51,208 nucleotides of DNA from Gemmatimonadota bacterium (GTDB lineage Bacteria; JBHIER01; G020348925): assembly GCA_020348925.1 (NCBI GenBank), contig CP070758.1:1550109-1601316 (forward strand), read 5' to 3'. Both the position numbers and the translations under genes were made by a program. The notes under the pieces were generated by a model, which saw only the letters and a program-made list of their open reading frames with translations, was not told the origin of the DNA and did no database searches. Shown piece after piece: positions 32,919-42,458 of this stretch; the stretch's first letter is position 1; each line of letters begins with the position of its first letter.

Positions 32919-35030
32919 TCAAGGACTACACTCCTCAATACCCAGAATCGCACGAACGATTCCCACGACATCCAATACGGTGATCTGCCCGTCACTATTA
33001 CAATCTGCCCGGATGAACATTTCGCCTTTTAGGAGTTGCAGACCAATGATATGATGTACTACTTTTATCACATCCAAGGCATCGACCACTCCGTCACTGT
33101 TGACATCACCTTTAAAGGGAAGTTCGACCGGCTCATAAATACTAAAACCTTCATTCCCTTCAGCAATGTAAATATTTTCGTCTTTCATTTTTAGGCTATA
33201 CGGAGTCCCTCTTGTTTGGAATTTTCCCACAAAAACGGGATTCGTTTTCTCAGTAACATCAAATATTTGCACTCCCTCTCTCTCGGACATATAGACTATA
33301 CTGTCTTCCACAACTAAATCGAGATCATACGAGTCGCATCCAACCTCAAGGGTCATCTCATAAATAATAAACGGATAAACTCGATTAGAAATATCAATAA
33401 TCATAAGCCACGCAAGATCTCCAAATCCAACGCTGTGAGCTAAGTATGCAAAGTTGCCCTCAATTGCCAGGGAAATACCACCGCCTTCAATAGGTATCGG
33501 AAGATCTATTGTACCAAGCACAGTTGGTTGGTGGATATCAGTGACATCAATGATATTGAATCCGTCTCCAAAGACTGCATAATACAAAATGTTTCCATCA
33601 GCAATAAGATTTCTTGCGAACCGATTTCTTATATTTGTCAAAAGGTATGGCTCCAATGGATCGGAAATATCGACCACCCAAATCCCGCTGCTTGAAATAC
33701 TACTTGAAAAATACGTCACGTAGGCCCTACTTCTGTTTATGGCAATCTCATCAGGACTTTCGTCTAATGACAAGCTACTTACTAGGAAGATTTCTTGAGG
33801 ATCAGAAATATCGAAAATCAGCAATCCAATCTCATTATCCACAACGTAGGCATAATGATCCTTTATTTCAACATCGGAGAACGCACCCTGTGATTCAATG
33901 ATGTCTGAGAGTTTCAGATTGGCGGGATCTGACATGTCCACAACATACAATCCCATTCTCTCGTTTGCAATAAAGGCAAAATTATCTTTAAGATCGAAAT
34001 TCTTGGCCGAGCCATATGTTTCAATTTCCCCCAATTCAGTAATTGAAGAAGCAGTTGAAACATCGATCACTTTAACGCCAAAACTTCCCTTTGCTAAAAA
34101 ACAGGTATTGTCAAGCAACTCAATATCATTATACCAGCCAGAACCAAAATTGCCGATCATTTCTGGACTCAAAGGATCGGAAGCATCAAGTATGACGAAT
34201 CCATTTCTACAATAGGCCAGATATGCAACTGCATCGTTCGCTTCTATATCGTTTATGCAATCATCAAAATCGAACTTACTCTTGTATGTTGGTCTTTCTT
34301 TATTCGAAACATCGATAATTTGAACACCTTCCAAATCAGCCCAGAGAAATGCAAGATCACCCGATACTCTTATTCGGCTGCCTGAACCCTCAGTGTGCAT
34401 GAAACTGCTGATTAGATTAAAATGGTCAAGATCGTAGATATGAAGGCTTTCAGTGTATCTTCTGTTATCTGCCACATACAGGTAATCTCCCTCCACGTCG
34501 AGGTCGTAAAAATATCCATTGCTGTGAGCAGGAATTTCGTACTCCAGAATCGGTGATATTGGATTGGAAATATCCAGTATTCCAATTCCGTCAAATCTTC
34601 TGGCAACATAGATACGGTCGCCTTCTATCTCAACGTCCGCTGCATCTCCTCCCACTTGAACCGGATCGTATCGCAGAGGATGTGTTGGATCCGAATAGTC
34701 GACAGCGAATAACTCTCCCGTGATGTAATATGAGGCGTACAGGATACCATTCTTTACCTCAATGTCGTCCACCTCCATGTCCAATCCTGACAGAAACATC
34801 GGATTCGAAACGTCTGAAATGTCGTACACTCGGACACCACTACTGGTGAGAACATACATGAAATTATTATCAAGTTCGATATCTCTCGCTCCCCCAGTAG
34901 CAATATTGAAATCAAGATTTGACTTGAGAGTGTATAAACTATCACTGTTTTTTGCAGATACAAAATTCAGCGGTAGGAACAAGAAAAATAGCCATATTCC
35001 GACTATTTCTTTAAATCCGTTATAAAACAT
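32919..35030 (-). CDS. Secreted LVIVD-repeat beta-propeller protein with dockerin
   Basis: About 703 aa. The ATG at 35030 is preferred: it follows GAGGGGTGAG and begins a signal peptide (FYNGFKEIVGIWLFFLFLPL). The earlier in-frame start at 35090 would lie inside a sorting-domain remnant. The mature part consists of LVIVD repeats of about 40 residues, each with a pattern like GIGILDISNPISPILE or GVQIIDVSNKERPTY, which form beta-propellers on the cell surface. The C-terminus is a type I dockerin (GDVNSDGVVDALDVIK, then DCNSDGQITVLDVVG). It probably binds partners, and the dockerin would dock it to a cohesin. Confidence 0.88.
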   Translation of the reverse strand: MFYNGFKEIVGIWLFFLFLPLNFVSAKNSDSLYTLKSNLDFNIATGGARDIELDNNFMYVLTSSGVRVYDISDVSNPMFLSGLDMEVDDIEVKNGILYASYYITGELFAVDYSDPTHPLRYDPVQVGGDAADVEIEGDRIYVARRFDGIGILDISNPISPILEYEIPAHSNGYFYDLDVEGDYLYVADNRRYTESLHIYDLDHFNLISSFMHTEGSGSRIRVSGDLAFLWADLEGVQIIDVSNKERPTYKSKFDFDDCINDIEANDAVAYLAYCRNGFVILDASDPLSPEMIGNFGSGWYNDIELLDNTCFLAKGSFGVKVIDVSTASSITELGEIETYGSAKNFDLKDNFAFIANERMGLYVVDMSDPANLKLSDIIESQGAFSDVEIKDHYAYVVDNEIGLLIFDISDPQEIFLVSSLSLDESPDEIAINRSRAYVTYFSSSISSSGIWVVDISDPLEPYLLTNIRNRFARNLIADGNILYYAVFGDGFNIIDVTDIHQPTVLGTIDLPIPIEGGGISLAIEGNFAYLAHSVGFGDLAWLMIIDISNRVYPFIIYEMTLEVGCDSYDLDLVVEDSIVYMSEREGVQIFDVTEKTNPVFVGKFQTRGTPYSLKMKDENIYIAEGNEGFSIYEPVELPFKGDVNSDGVVDALDVIKVVHHIIGLQLLKGEMFIRADCNSDGQITVLDVVGIVRAILGIEECSP

Positions 35031-35053
35031 CAAACTCACCCCTCTCGAGTGGA

Positions 35054-35155
35054 TTATCTGAGTAATACCATTCTCTTCGTCTCCGACCACTGTCCACTGC
35101 CTACTGTCAACCGATTAAAATAGATCCCTCTTGGAACTTCTATTTCTGAAATATC
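35054..35155 (-). pseudogene. Second orphan T9SS sorting-domain remnant
   Basis: On the minus strand SEIEVPRGIYFNRLTVGSGQ, then WSETKRMVLLR and stop (TAA at 35056-35054), closed upstream by a TGA. It matches the end of a T9SS sorting domain (PSGVYFYRLQAGDYSQTKKM in this window). It starts 77 bp after the stop of the Ig-like lipoprotein gene, in another frame, and its 3' end is 24 bp before the LVIVD gene start. Confidence 0.65.
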
Positions 35156-35231
35156 TCATCTATCTCGTGAAACACGATGATATCCAGTCCCACTCTGCTT
35201 ATTTGCCCTAAAAGAATTATTTACTTTAACC

Positions 35232-36620
35232 TCAATCCGGCCGTGTGACAAAGGAGAACTCGTACGGTTCTTTTAAGGGAGTCCCGAAGTAATCCGTAAC
35301 GGCGGCATCTATAGATATCGTGTATTTCGTCAAGGGTTGGAGTATTATAGGATAGTATCGGACCTGTTGATTGTAATCCTTCCACTCAAATCTACCGCCT
35401 ACGTCCGGGCTGATCGAGAAGGCACCCGAGAAGGTGGAGACGACCACGTACGTATTGAAATTGATATAGATCGTTGGCGTGCGCTCGATGAACACATCGC
35501 CGTTATCGGGAAACGTCCCCGTTATCACAAAGGGCTCGGTGGTAAAAGAGAATTGAAAAGGCTCTTCAAGAGAAACACCATCCAAGTCCTTGGCCGTGGC
35601 ATCGATCGTAAGGACATAGAGAGTATCGGCCATCAACGGGCCACCGGTATATATCTTCAGCTTATTGTCCTCAGGCCAAAGATAGATGACGTCCGTCACC
35701 GGCGTCATTGTGATAGCGTTCTCCACAGAAACCTGGTCCATTCTCTTGGGAAATGTTACATAAATACTTTCGTAATTCCTGAGACCCACATTCTCGGCAC
35801 CGTCGCCCGGATCCGAAAGAATCGCCGTCTGAGTCTGAGTAGACTCAATGGTTCGAAACCTGTATTCCAGAGCAAAGAGGAGATGATTTCCCGCCGTATC
35901 ATGTGCGGCTGTGGATAAGATGATCCGATATTCAGTATTTGGATCCACATACCTGGATTCCATTCTGTACTGGAGGCATCGAATATGAGTGAAGGTCGTG
36001 ATATCAGCCGGTTCACTGCCAGGTATGTCTGGCCATGGTACCAAATTACCCCAGCCCTCATCCCAGTAATAGTAATAATAGTATGGATTCCAAATACTCT
36101 GGCTCCAGTAGAAGGTTCCCTCCGTGGGTGGTTCCGTGGAGAAAGCTTCTTCAACACTTTCGCGATCCATGGCGTCTGTGAAGTTAATGATCACAGAAAT
36201 TCCATAATACGAGGAAACCACAATTTCGGCGTTGTCGTCCGGATAATAGGAGTATATGAGATCCGGCAGTTTCGAGAGACTTATCTCACCGACATAGGTG
36301 ATGCTCTCGTCGAAAACCATAACATCCTCCTGATACGTCCCATAGCTTTCGGCCATAATGAGCATGTCGTAATTTCCTGCCGTGAGACTGTCGAATTCGA
36401 AGGCCCCGGTCTCCGGGTCGATGACGGTCGAATCAACAATGACCACCTGCTTCACGTAGATCCTCGCCCCGCTTTCCTTCTGAACAACAACTCCGACAAT
36501 TTTTCCACATGGTGAGCCGGGATTATTCTCATAGACAATCCGCTCCGTCTCTTTGGTACAACTGACGACGAAGCACAACGCAACTGACAATACGATGGCA
36601 CATCTTATGAAGGTGCGCAT
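35232..36620 (-). CDS. Lipoprotein with carboxypeptidase-regulatory-like and Ig-like (Big_5) domains
   Basis: About 462 aa. The ATG at 36620 has AAGGAGGAG at ideal spacing; a longer frame to 36716 lacks one. Signal peptide and lipobox (CFVVSC) predict an outer-membrane lipoprotein. Residues about 30-100 resemble the CarboxypepD_reg beta-sandwich (GKIVGVVVQKESGARIYVKQ). Three Big_5-type Ig repeats follow, each with a phrase such as ATDLDGVSLEEPFQFSF or DNGDVFIERTPTIYINF. These domains are usual for surface adhesion or scaffolding. The C-terminus ends at FSFVTRPD without a sorting domain. Confidence 0.8.
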   Translation of the reverse strand: MRTFIRCAIVLSVALCFVVSCTKETERIVYENNPGSPCGKIVGVVVQKESGARIYVKQVVIVDSTVIDPETGAFEFDSLTAGNYDMLIMAESYGTYQEDVMVFDESITYVGEISLSKLPDLIYSYYPDDNAEIVVSSYYGISVIINFTDAMDRESVEEAFSTEPPTEGTFYWSQSIWNPYYYYYYWDEGWGNLVPWPDIPGSEPADITTFTHIRCLQYRMESRYVDPNTEYRIILSTAAHDTAGNHLLFALEYRFRTIESTQTQTAILSDPGDGAENVGLRNYESIYVTFPKRMDQVSVENAITMTPVTDVIYLWPEDNKLKIYTGGPLMADTLYVLTIDATAKDLDGVSLEEPFQFSFTTEPFVITGTFPDNGDVFIERTPTIYINFNTYVVVSTFSGAFSISPDVGGRFEWKDYNQQVRYYPIILQPLTKYTISIDAAVTDYFGTPLKEPYEFSFVTRPD

Positions 36621-36816
36621 GACAACTCCTCCTTGATATAATTGGTTTACCATTTTCGATATCTTCCTTTGTTCTCTTAATATTTTGGGTTCTCCAAAGA
36701 ATATGTAGGTTGTCATATGGTCTTATCCTGAAAAATATCAGACAGGTTATCGTATATTTCGGATTTCCATATATAACAAGAAACATACCATGGGGACGTT
36801 TTGAATCTTGAATGCA

Positions 36817-37059
36817 CTGAAGCCTGAGTCGTTCAGATCATCCGACGCCTGAAGCATTAGTCATCCTCTTGCCCTGAAACCTGAGCCGTTGGATCGACCG
36901 GTGAGCGAAGCGGATGTTTTTCCGGCTGTCTGAGTTCGACCATAGGGAAGGACGAGTTTCGGAAAAACAGCGAAGCGAACCGTAGACGATCCCGGCGAAG
37001 GTTTATTGGGCTGTCCTTTCTATTGCTTCATTTTCTTTGGACAGACAAAGAAAATGAAG
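36817..37059. repeat. Structured intergenic repeat region with strong hairpins
   Basis: The interval 36621-37313 has no gene. It contains a direct repeat CTGAAgCCTGAGtCGTT (36817-36833 and 36874-36890, two differences), a stem GTTTTTCCG/CGGAAAAAC (36916-36924 and 36960-36968) with GCGAAGCG twice, and a perfect 14-bp hairpin CTTCATTTTCTTTG-loop-CAAAGAAAATGAAG (37026-37059). The GCGAAGCG/GGAAAAACAGCGAAG pattern recalls dispersed non-coding repeats of Bacteroidota and relatives (general knowledge). The role is unknown; it may also end the transcript of the upstream genes. Confidence 0.55.
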
Positions 37060-37313
37060 AATGAAAAATGGATATGGTACTCTTTTCTTTTTCATTGTGA
37101 GTAAAGTTGTTCTTGGACAGCAAAGGAAAAGAAAACAATGTGTCATTTATCATCTACCTGACCTTTCATTCGCCTAAACGATCCAGAATTTAAAGCATCA
37201 CCGAAATGTATCAGGGTACGCACCCATACATTCTTGCGACGAGCCAATATTTAGTGTCAGATACTCAATACACGTTGACTTATGGATGATGTGTAGCCAC
37301 ACAGAAAACGGTG

Positions 37314-40300
37314 CTACTTTAAAAGAACCATGCACCTGCAGGCCGAGAAAGGACCGGTCTCAATTCGGTAGAAGTAGATTCCGCTGGATGCGCCGGACCC
37401 ATCCCACCTGACCGCATGAAAGCCCGCAGCCAGTTCTCCATCAAATAGCACATCCACCACCTGACCCAACGTATTGTATATTTCGACCTTGACCCGTGCA
37501 GCCTCCGGAAGCGTATACCCAATCGTCGTCACCGGATTAAAGGGATTCGGGTAATTCTGATGAAGAACATATTTCTCCGGGGTACGATCCGCACTCGACT
37601 CAATCTCAAAAGGCGGCCGGGGCGGGTGCGAACCGAACTTGTCTCGAAAAGCATCCATGTCCGTTTCCTCAATCCCTTGAACCGAACCGAACGAGGGACA
37701 ACACCCCACGGCTACGATGCACTCTTGCCCAACGGCTATCCAATACCCCTCAGTCGGCATCAACGTCTGTGCCTCATAATAATCAGATACTGGATCCCAT
37801 CCGAACCCTGCCAAAACAGAACCGTGCGGACTGTCGCACGGATCGCAGAAGTCGACCTCCTCCATCACAGAACCGATCAAATGCCAGCCCTCACCAAAAT
37901 GTTCGGCATAACAATATGTGGGATAACCACGGATCGCCGTCGTGCAGGCCGAAGCAATTGCCAGCCAATATCCCCTCCTCGGCTCCATGTGTGAAACCTG
38001 ATAATAGCCGAAACCAGGCTCCCAACCGTAAGCGTCTATGGCTGAGGGAAAGAGCGTACGCACATCGCGGGTTCCCATACACTCCACCGGGTCCACAGGA
38101 AGCGAGACGAGATACCATTCACCTCCAACAGCATCAAAATCAAACGTCACAGCCACACACCGACGAAACTCAATGACGATATCTCTGTTTTCTGAAAAAG
38201 AGTATGAGCTTTCCGAGCACATATCCACGCCGTCAAGAGTGAAATCTCCCTCATCGCAGGGAAGGCTATCAGCCTCCCACATGATTGTTGTCGTCGTACC
38301 CTCGGCATTGACCACCTTGAGCAGCCAACGCAGTATGGGCTGGGTAGCATCAGATGGTGGCCATTCCTTCGTGTCCCTGCAGAGCCAGTGGGGAAAGGCA
38401 TCGATCCAAAAGGAGGCGTAGTACTCGAAACCGGGCGGCGGGCAGATGGAATCGTATGTGGCGTCGTATCCAACTGTTCCGCCACCGTGCACCCCAAAGG
38501 TTCTAAGAAACTCTTTTGAATCTCCGGCTATGGTCAACGGAACAGACCAGCCCCCTCCAGGAAGATGTGCCGATTCAACGATAGTAAGATACTGATCGGC
38601 TGGGACATCGGTCAAGACCTGCACAATCCCACTCGGCCAGCGAATGACGATCGAATCAACTTGGGTGTGTTGTCCCAATCCAAACTCAACCGGGATGCTG
38701 TTCTGTCCGTAGTTCCCTGAACGTCCTCCGACTTCACGCGTCTGTCTCAGATCACCGGCAACAAGCGCAACCCTGGCTCCAATGCCGTCCCTGTTGCTGA
38801 TTGTCCCCACCGTCCTCACAACAAGCCAGTGATTCCCACTTGTATTGTTTTGATACAGGATATTTGTCCTGTCACTGTTGACGACATAGATGTCAAGATC
38901 TCCATCATTATCATAGTCACCCCACCCTGTCCCGAGCCCGTACCCCTGATCATCGACCCCGGTTTCACGGGCGACATCTGTAAACGTACCATCACCGTTA
39001 TTTTGATACAACACATTCGCTTGCCCTCTATTCGCCAGATAGATATCCAGATCGCCATCGTTATCGCAATCACCAAAACGGGCATCGGCACCTTTATTTA
39101 TGTCGCCTACTCCTGCATTTTCCGTAACGTCGGTAAACGTCCCATCACCGTTGTTCCGATAGAGGATATTGGGATCAGTATAGTTATACCCGTAGTTGCA
39201 CAGGTACAGATCGAGATCGCCATCATTGTCAAAATCCCCGAACTCAGGACAGGAGGAATGTCCGGGATGGCCGAGCATGGCCATCGACGTCACATCTGAA
39301 AATGTGCCGTCCCCGTTATTACGGTATAAAATATCCGGATAACCTTGGTTCCCGACATAGAGATCCGCATCTCCATCGTTATCGTAGTCCGCGAAGGCAA
39401 CACCTGTGCCGTATCCGGTATCGCCGACCCCTGCTCTCGGTGTCACATCTGTGAAGGTTCCATCTCCGTTATTTTTATATAAAACATTGGCTCCTGTATG
39501 GACAGAAATGTAAATATCAAGATAGCCGTCATTATTATAGTCCCCAATAGCGGTTCCCCCATTCCACCCGGTGTGGCCGAGACCAGCATCGTGGGTCACA
39601 TCTGTAAAAGTCCCATCGCCGTCATTGCGGTAAAGAATGTCCGCGGAATAATAATTTTCCACATAAATATCGAGATCACCATCGTTGTCATAATCGAAGA
39701 ACGCCGCCCCCGTACCTTCTGCAGGCTGATCGACTCCTGCCTGAATGGCAACATCCGTGAACGTGCCATGCCCGTTATTGCGATAGAGAATATTTGGACC
39801 GTCATTCGTGATGTACATATCCAAATATCCGTCTCCGTCATAATCCCCCCACGCCACGCCATAACCCTTCCCTCTGTAACCAACCCCGGCGAGAGATGCG
39901 ACATTTGTGAAAATAAAATCAGTCTCCTCGGTCACTTCAAGGTATTGATCGGCCGGAACATCGGTCAAGACTTGAACCGCCCCGCTCGGCCAGCGAATGA
40001 TGACCGAATCGGCCTGGGTGTAGTGACCCAGTCCGAATGCAACCTCGAGGCTGTTTTGACAACCCCATCCACCTTTCCCACTCACTTCCCGCACCTGGAA
40101 AAGCGAGCCGGCGTGCAGAGTAATCTGTGCACCATAACCATCTCTGTTACTGATCGTCCCTACTGTCTTGACGACAAGCCAGTGGTTCAAATTGCCCTTG
40201 TTCCTGAAGAGGTGGTTTCCAAGACCACTCCCATCCTTCAAAAAGAGATCGAGATCCCCGTCCCTGTCATAATCCCCCCATGCAAAACTCGTACCCCCTT

Positions 40301-42392
40301 TAAAGTATGATACTCCCGCAGAAGCAGTCACATCGGAGAAGGTTCCATTTCCATTGTTGTGATAGAGTATATTGGGTCCGGCCGAATTCGCCAGATAGAT
40401 ATCGAGATATCCGTCATTATCGTAATCCCCAAAGGCGACACCTCGTCCTTGATTCGAGTCATCCACTCCGGCCATAGCCGCGATGTTCGTGAAAGTTCCG
40501 TCTCCGTTGTTCCGGTAGAGGATGTTGGGTTGGAAATGATTGGATACGTACAGATCGTAATCACCGTCGTTGTCCAGGTCACCGGAAGCGATACCAAATG
40601 CATTCCCAGTCCCACCCACTCCGGCTCTCTGAGTCACATCCTTAAAGGTACCGTCCCCGTTGTTCCCATAGAGAATGTTATCACTGTATCTGTTCAAAAC
40701 GTAAAGATCAAGATCACCGTCGTCATCGTAATCCGTGAATAAAGCGGACCTCGATTCCCCGTCATGTTCTACCTTCGCCTGAGATGTAACATTCGTGAAC
40801 GTGCCATCTCCGTCGTTTCGATACAGCACATTGAGGCCGAAAACGGGTACAAAAACGTCCAAATATCCATCGTTATCAAAGTCCCCGAACACAGCGTCAA
40901 TATCGTCCCCGGTATTTCGCACGCCTGCAAAAGATGCAACATCGGTGAACGTTCCATCTCCTTCATTTCTGAAGAGAATATTCGGATATCCTTGCCTGTT
41001 GGGTTGATAGATATCCGTATCACCATCATTATCGTAATCCCCTGCAACCGGCCCCGTAGCCCACCCATCATCTCCCACGCCGGCCATATCCGTCACATCC
41101 CTGAACGTTCCGTCCTGATTGTTGAAGTGGAGAATATTTCTGGATTTGTTGTAGTTCCAACTCCCCATGTACAGATCGAGGTAATCATCATTGTTAAAAT
41201 CAGCAAAGATGACACCGCCGCCACCCACTGAATCGCCCACTCCGGCGAAGGCAGTCACATCCTCAAAAACCGACTTCACGTGTAATGTAATAGTCTCCGT
41301 GCTGGTATACTCCGGATCTGCAATGATTACGAAATAAAAATTGATAGTATGCCCTGCAGGACACTCGGGAAACACGGAAACGACGTAGTCATCCACACTG
41401 AATGCTGTCTCTCCTGAAGCCAGATCCCCAAAATTTTCAAATCCATCGTTAATTTCGACACACACATCCTCACTACTCAAAACACCGGTCACATCCACAG
41501 CCGGATTCTGCCCGAAATTCGCAAGCCTGACCGACAACTCAATGGTTTCACCGGGATCAATCTGTCCATCTCCGTTTCCCCGGCTCCTCCCCAGTGCATC
41601 GTCGTCAACATCGTACTCAAGCAAGGCAATATTCACTCCACCAACCGGTCCGTAGTATTTCACAATGGCTTCGAACCAGACCGATGGGCTGTGAATAAAC
41701 CAGCCGAAGTGGCCGTCAGGCCCGGGGTAACCATGACTGTGCTCGGCATAATAGTAGAAACTGGTATAGGGTACCGTCCCCACATCCTCCGCTGCCCATC
41801 CGTGGCCGGCCGTCTGGTAGACCGTCGCGGCAATGAAGAACGGGTTGTTGCCGAGGTCGACTTCCCCCTGTAAACCGTACTGTGCTGGTATCTCGAACCA
41901 TTTTCCCGTGAGACTCTCAGTGATAACAAAAGGAAACGGTCCCCAGTGGTGACGATCCGCATCAAGCATGTCCCATCCTATAGGTGAGTGACCCATGACA
42001 CTTCCTGGAATCCATTCACCATCCACAGCCTTTCCTATCCAGCCATTGGTATCAGTACTGTCGGTTGTGGTGATGTGGCCGTCATAGTGTGAGCCGTCCC
42101 ATACATCGACCAGACAATTACCCTCAAAATCAAAGGGATGAACTCTGACGGCTAACAGGCTGCAGGGGCCAGCGGGATTGAACCACACTGCAATGGAATC
42201 CCCAACACCGCTCGGTTCGTTCCAGAAATTGACCGTCGGCTCGCTCAGTCTTCGCCACGTGAGCGTATCCTGATAACTGTCATTCTGAATACCGGCGGGT
42301 TGAAGCACAGTCACTTGACTTCCCGCAACCGAAGAAAGTACACAAAGAACACATACACCCGATATCAACAAAATGGTTACACTGCGTTTCAT
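37314..42392 (-). CDS. Giant secreted FG-GAP/ASPIC protein with T9SS sorting domain
   Basis: A 1692-aa protein; ATG 42392 follows AAAGGAGGTG, so the longer frame is not used. Signal peptide, an N-terminal segment shared with the next upstream gene, an Ig-like repeat, then many FG-GAP/VCBS units of about 45 residues (FGDYDNDGYLDIYLAN and similar, with Ca-binding DxDNDGxxDxY loops) arranged in two blocks. Each block ends in an ASPIC/UnbV domain (NHWLVVKTVGTISNRDG then GQNS and IIRWPSGAVQVLTDVPADQY; and a close copy). After a Cys-rich part comes a T9SS domain with QNYPNPFNPVTTIGYTLPEA and GIYFYRIET. It is probably a surface adhesin or ligand binder. Confidence 0.88.
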   Translation of the reverse strand: MKRSVTILLISGVCVLCVLSSVAGSQVTVLQPAGIQNDSYQDTLTWRRLSEPTVNFWNEPSGVGDSIAVWFNPAGPCSLLAVRVHPFDFEGNCLVDVWDGSHYDGHITTTDSTDTNGWIGKAVDGEWIPGSVMGHSPIGWDMLDADRHHWGPFPFVITESLTGKWFEIPAQYGLQGEVDLGNNPFFIAATVYQTAGHGWAAEDVGTVPYTSFYYYAEHSHGYPGPDGHFGWFIHSPSVWFEAIVKYYGPVGGVNIALLEYDVDDDALGRSRGNGDGQIDPGETIELSVRLANFGQNPAVDVTGVLSSEDVCVEINDGFENFGDLASGETAFSVDDYVVSVFPECPAGHTINFYFVIIADPEYTSTETITLHVKSVFEDVTAFAGVGDSVGGGGVIFADFNNDDYLDLYMGSWNYNKSRNILHFNNQDGTFRDVTDMAGVGDDGWATGPVAGDYDNDGDTDIYQPNRQGYPNILFRNEGDGTFTDVASFAGVRNTGDDIDAVFGDFDNDGYLDVFVPVFGLNVLYRNDGDGTFTNVTSQAKVEHDGESRSALFTDYDDDGDLDLYVLNRYSDNILYGNNGDGTFKDVTQRAGVGGTGNAFGIASGDLDNDGDYDLYVSNHFQPNILYRNNGDGTFTNIAAMAGVDDSNQGRGVAFGDYDNDGYLDIYLANSAGPNILYHNNGNGTFSDVTASAGVSYFKGGTSFAWGDYDRDGDLDLFLKDGSGLGNHLFRNKGNLNHWLVVKTVGTISNRDGYGAQITLHAGSLFQVREVSGKGGWGCQNSLEVAFGLGHYTQADSVIIRWPSGAVQVLTDVPADQYLEVTEETDFIFTNVASLAGVGYRGKGYGVAWGDYDGDGYLDMYITNDGPNILYRNNGHGTFTDVAIQAGVDQPAEGTGAAFFDYDNDGDLDIYVENYYSADILYRNDGDGTFTDVTHDAGLGHTGWNGGTAIGDYNNDGYLDIYISVHTGANVLYKNNGDGTFTDVTPRAGVGDTGYGTGVAFADYDNDGDADLYVGNQGYPDILYRNNGDGTFSDVTSMAMLGHPGHSSCPEFGDFDNDGDLDLYLCNYGYNYTDPNILYRNNGDGTFTDVTENAGVGDINKGADARFGDCDNDGDLDIYLANRGQANVLYQNNGDGTFTDVARETGVDDQGYGLGTGWGDYDNDGDLDIYVVNSDRTNILYQNNTSGNHWLVVRTVGTISNRDGIGARVALVAGDLRQTREVGGRSGNYGQNSIPVEFGLGQHTQVDSIVIRWPSGIVQVLTDVPADQYLTIVESAHLPGGGWSVPLTIAGDSKEFLRTFGVHGGGTVGYDATYDSICPPPGFEYYASFWIDAFPHWLCRDTKEWPPSDATQPILRWLLKVVNAEGTTTTIMWEADSLPCDEGDFTLDGVDMCSESSYSFSENRDIVIEFRRCVAVTFDFDAVGGEWYLVSLPVDPVECMGTRDVRTLFPSAIDAYGWEPGFGYYQVSHMEPRRGYWLAIASACTTAIRGYPTYCYAEHFGEGWHLIGSVMEEVDFCDPCDSPHGSVLAGFGWDPVSDYYEAQTLMPTEGYWIAVGQECIVAVGCCPSFGSVQGIEETDMDAFRDKFGSHPPRPPFEIESSADRTPEKYVLHQNYPNPFNPVTTIGYTLPEAARVKVEIYNTLGQVVDVLFDGELAAGFHAVRWDGSGASSGIYFYRIETGPFSACRCMVLLK

Positions 42393-42458
42393 CTTCCCAC
42401 CTCCTTTAAGAAAAATATGCTTACACTTTACTCTTCCTCTCTCCATGTTCTCATACTC

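Noticed and set aside
39498-40310. Plus-strand 270-codon frame within the giant FG-GAP gene
   Set aside because: It is the mirror of the DxDNDG repeats, producing Ile/Val-rich periodic sequence; the minus-strand gene is well supported.
37314-42392. Regularly spaced repeats suggesting a CRISPR array
   Set aside because: The period (about 130-140 bp), coding frame and varying repeat sequence fit FG-GAP protein repeats, not direct repeats with spacers.
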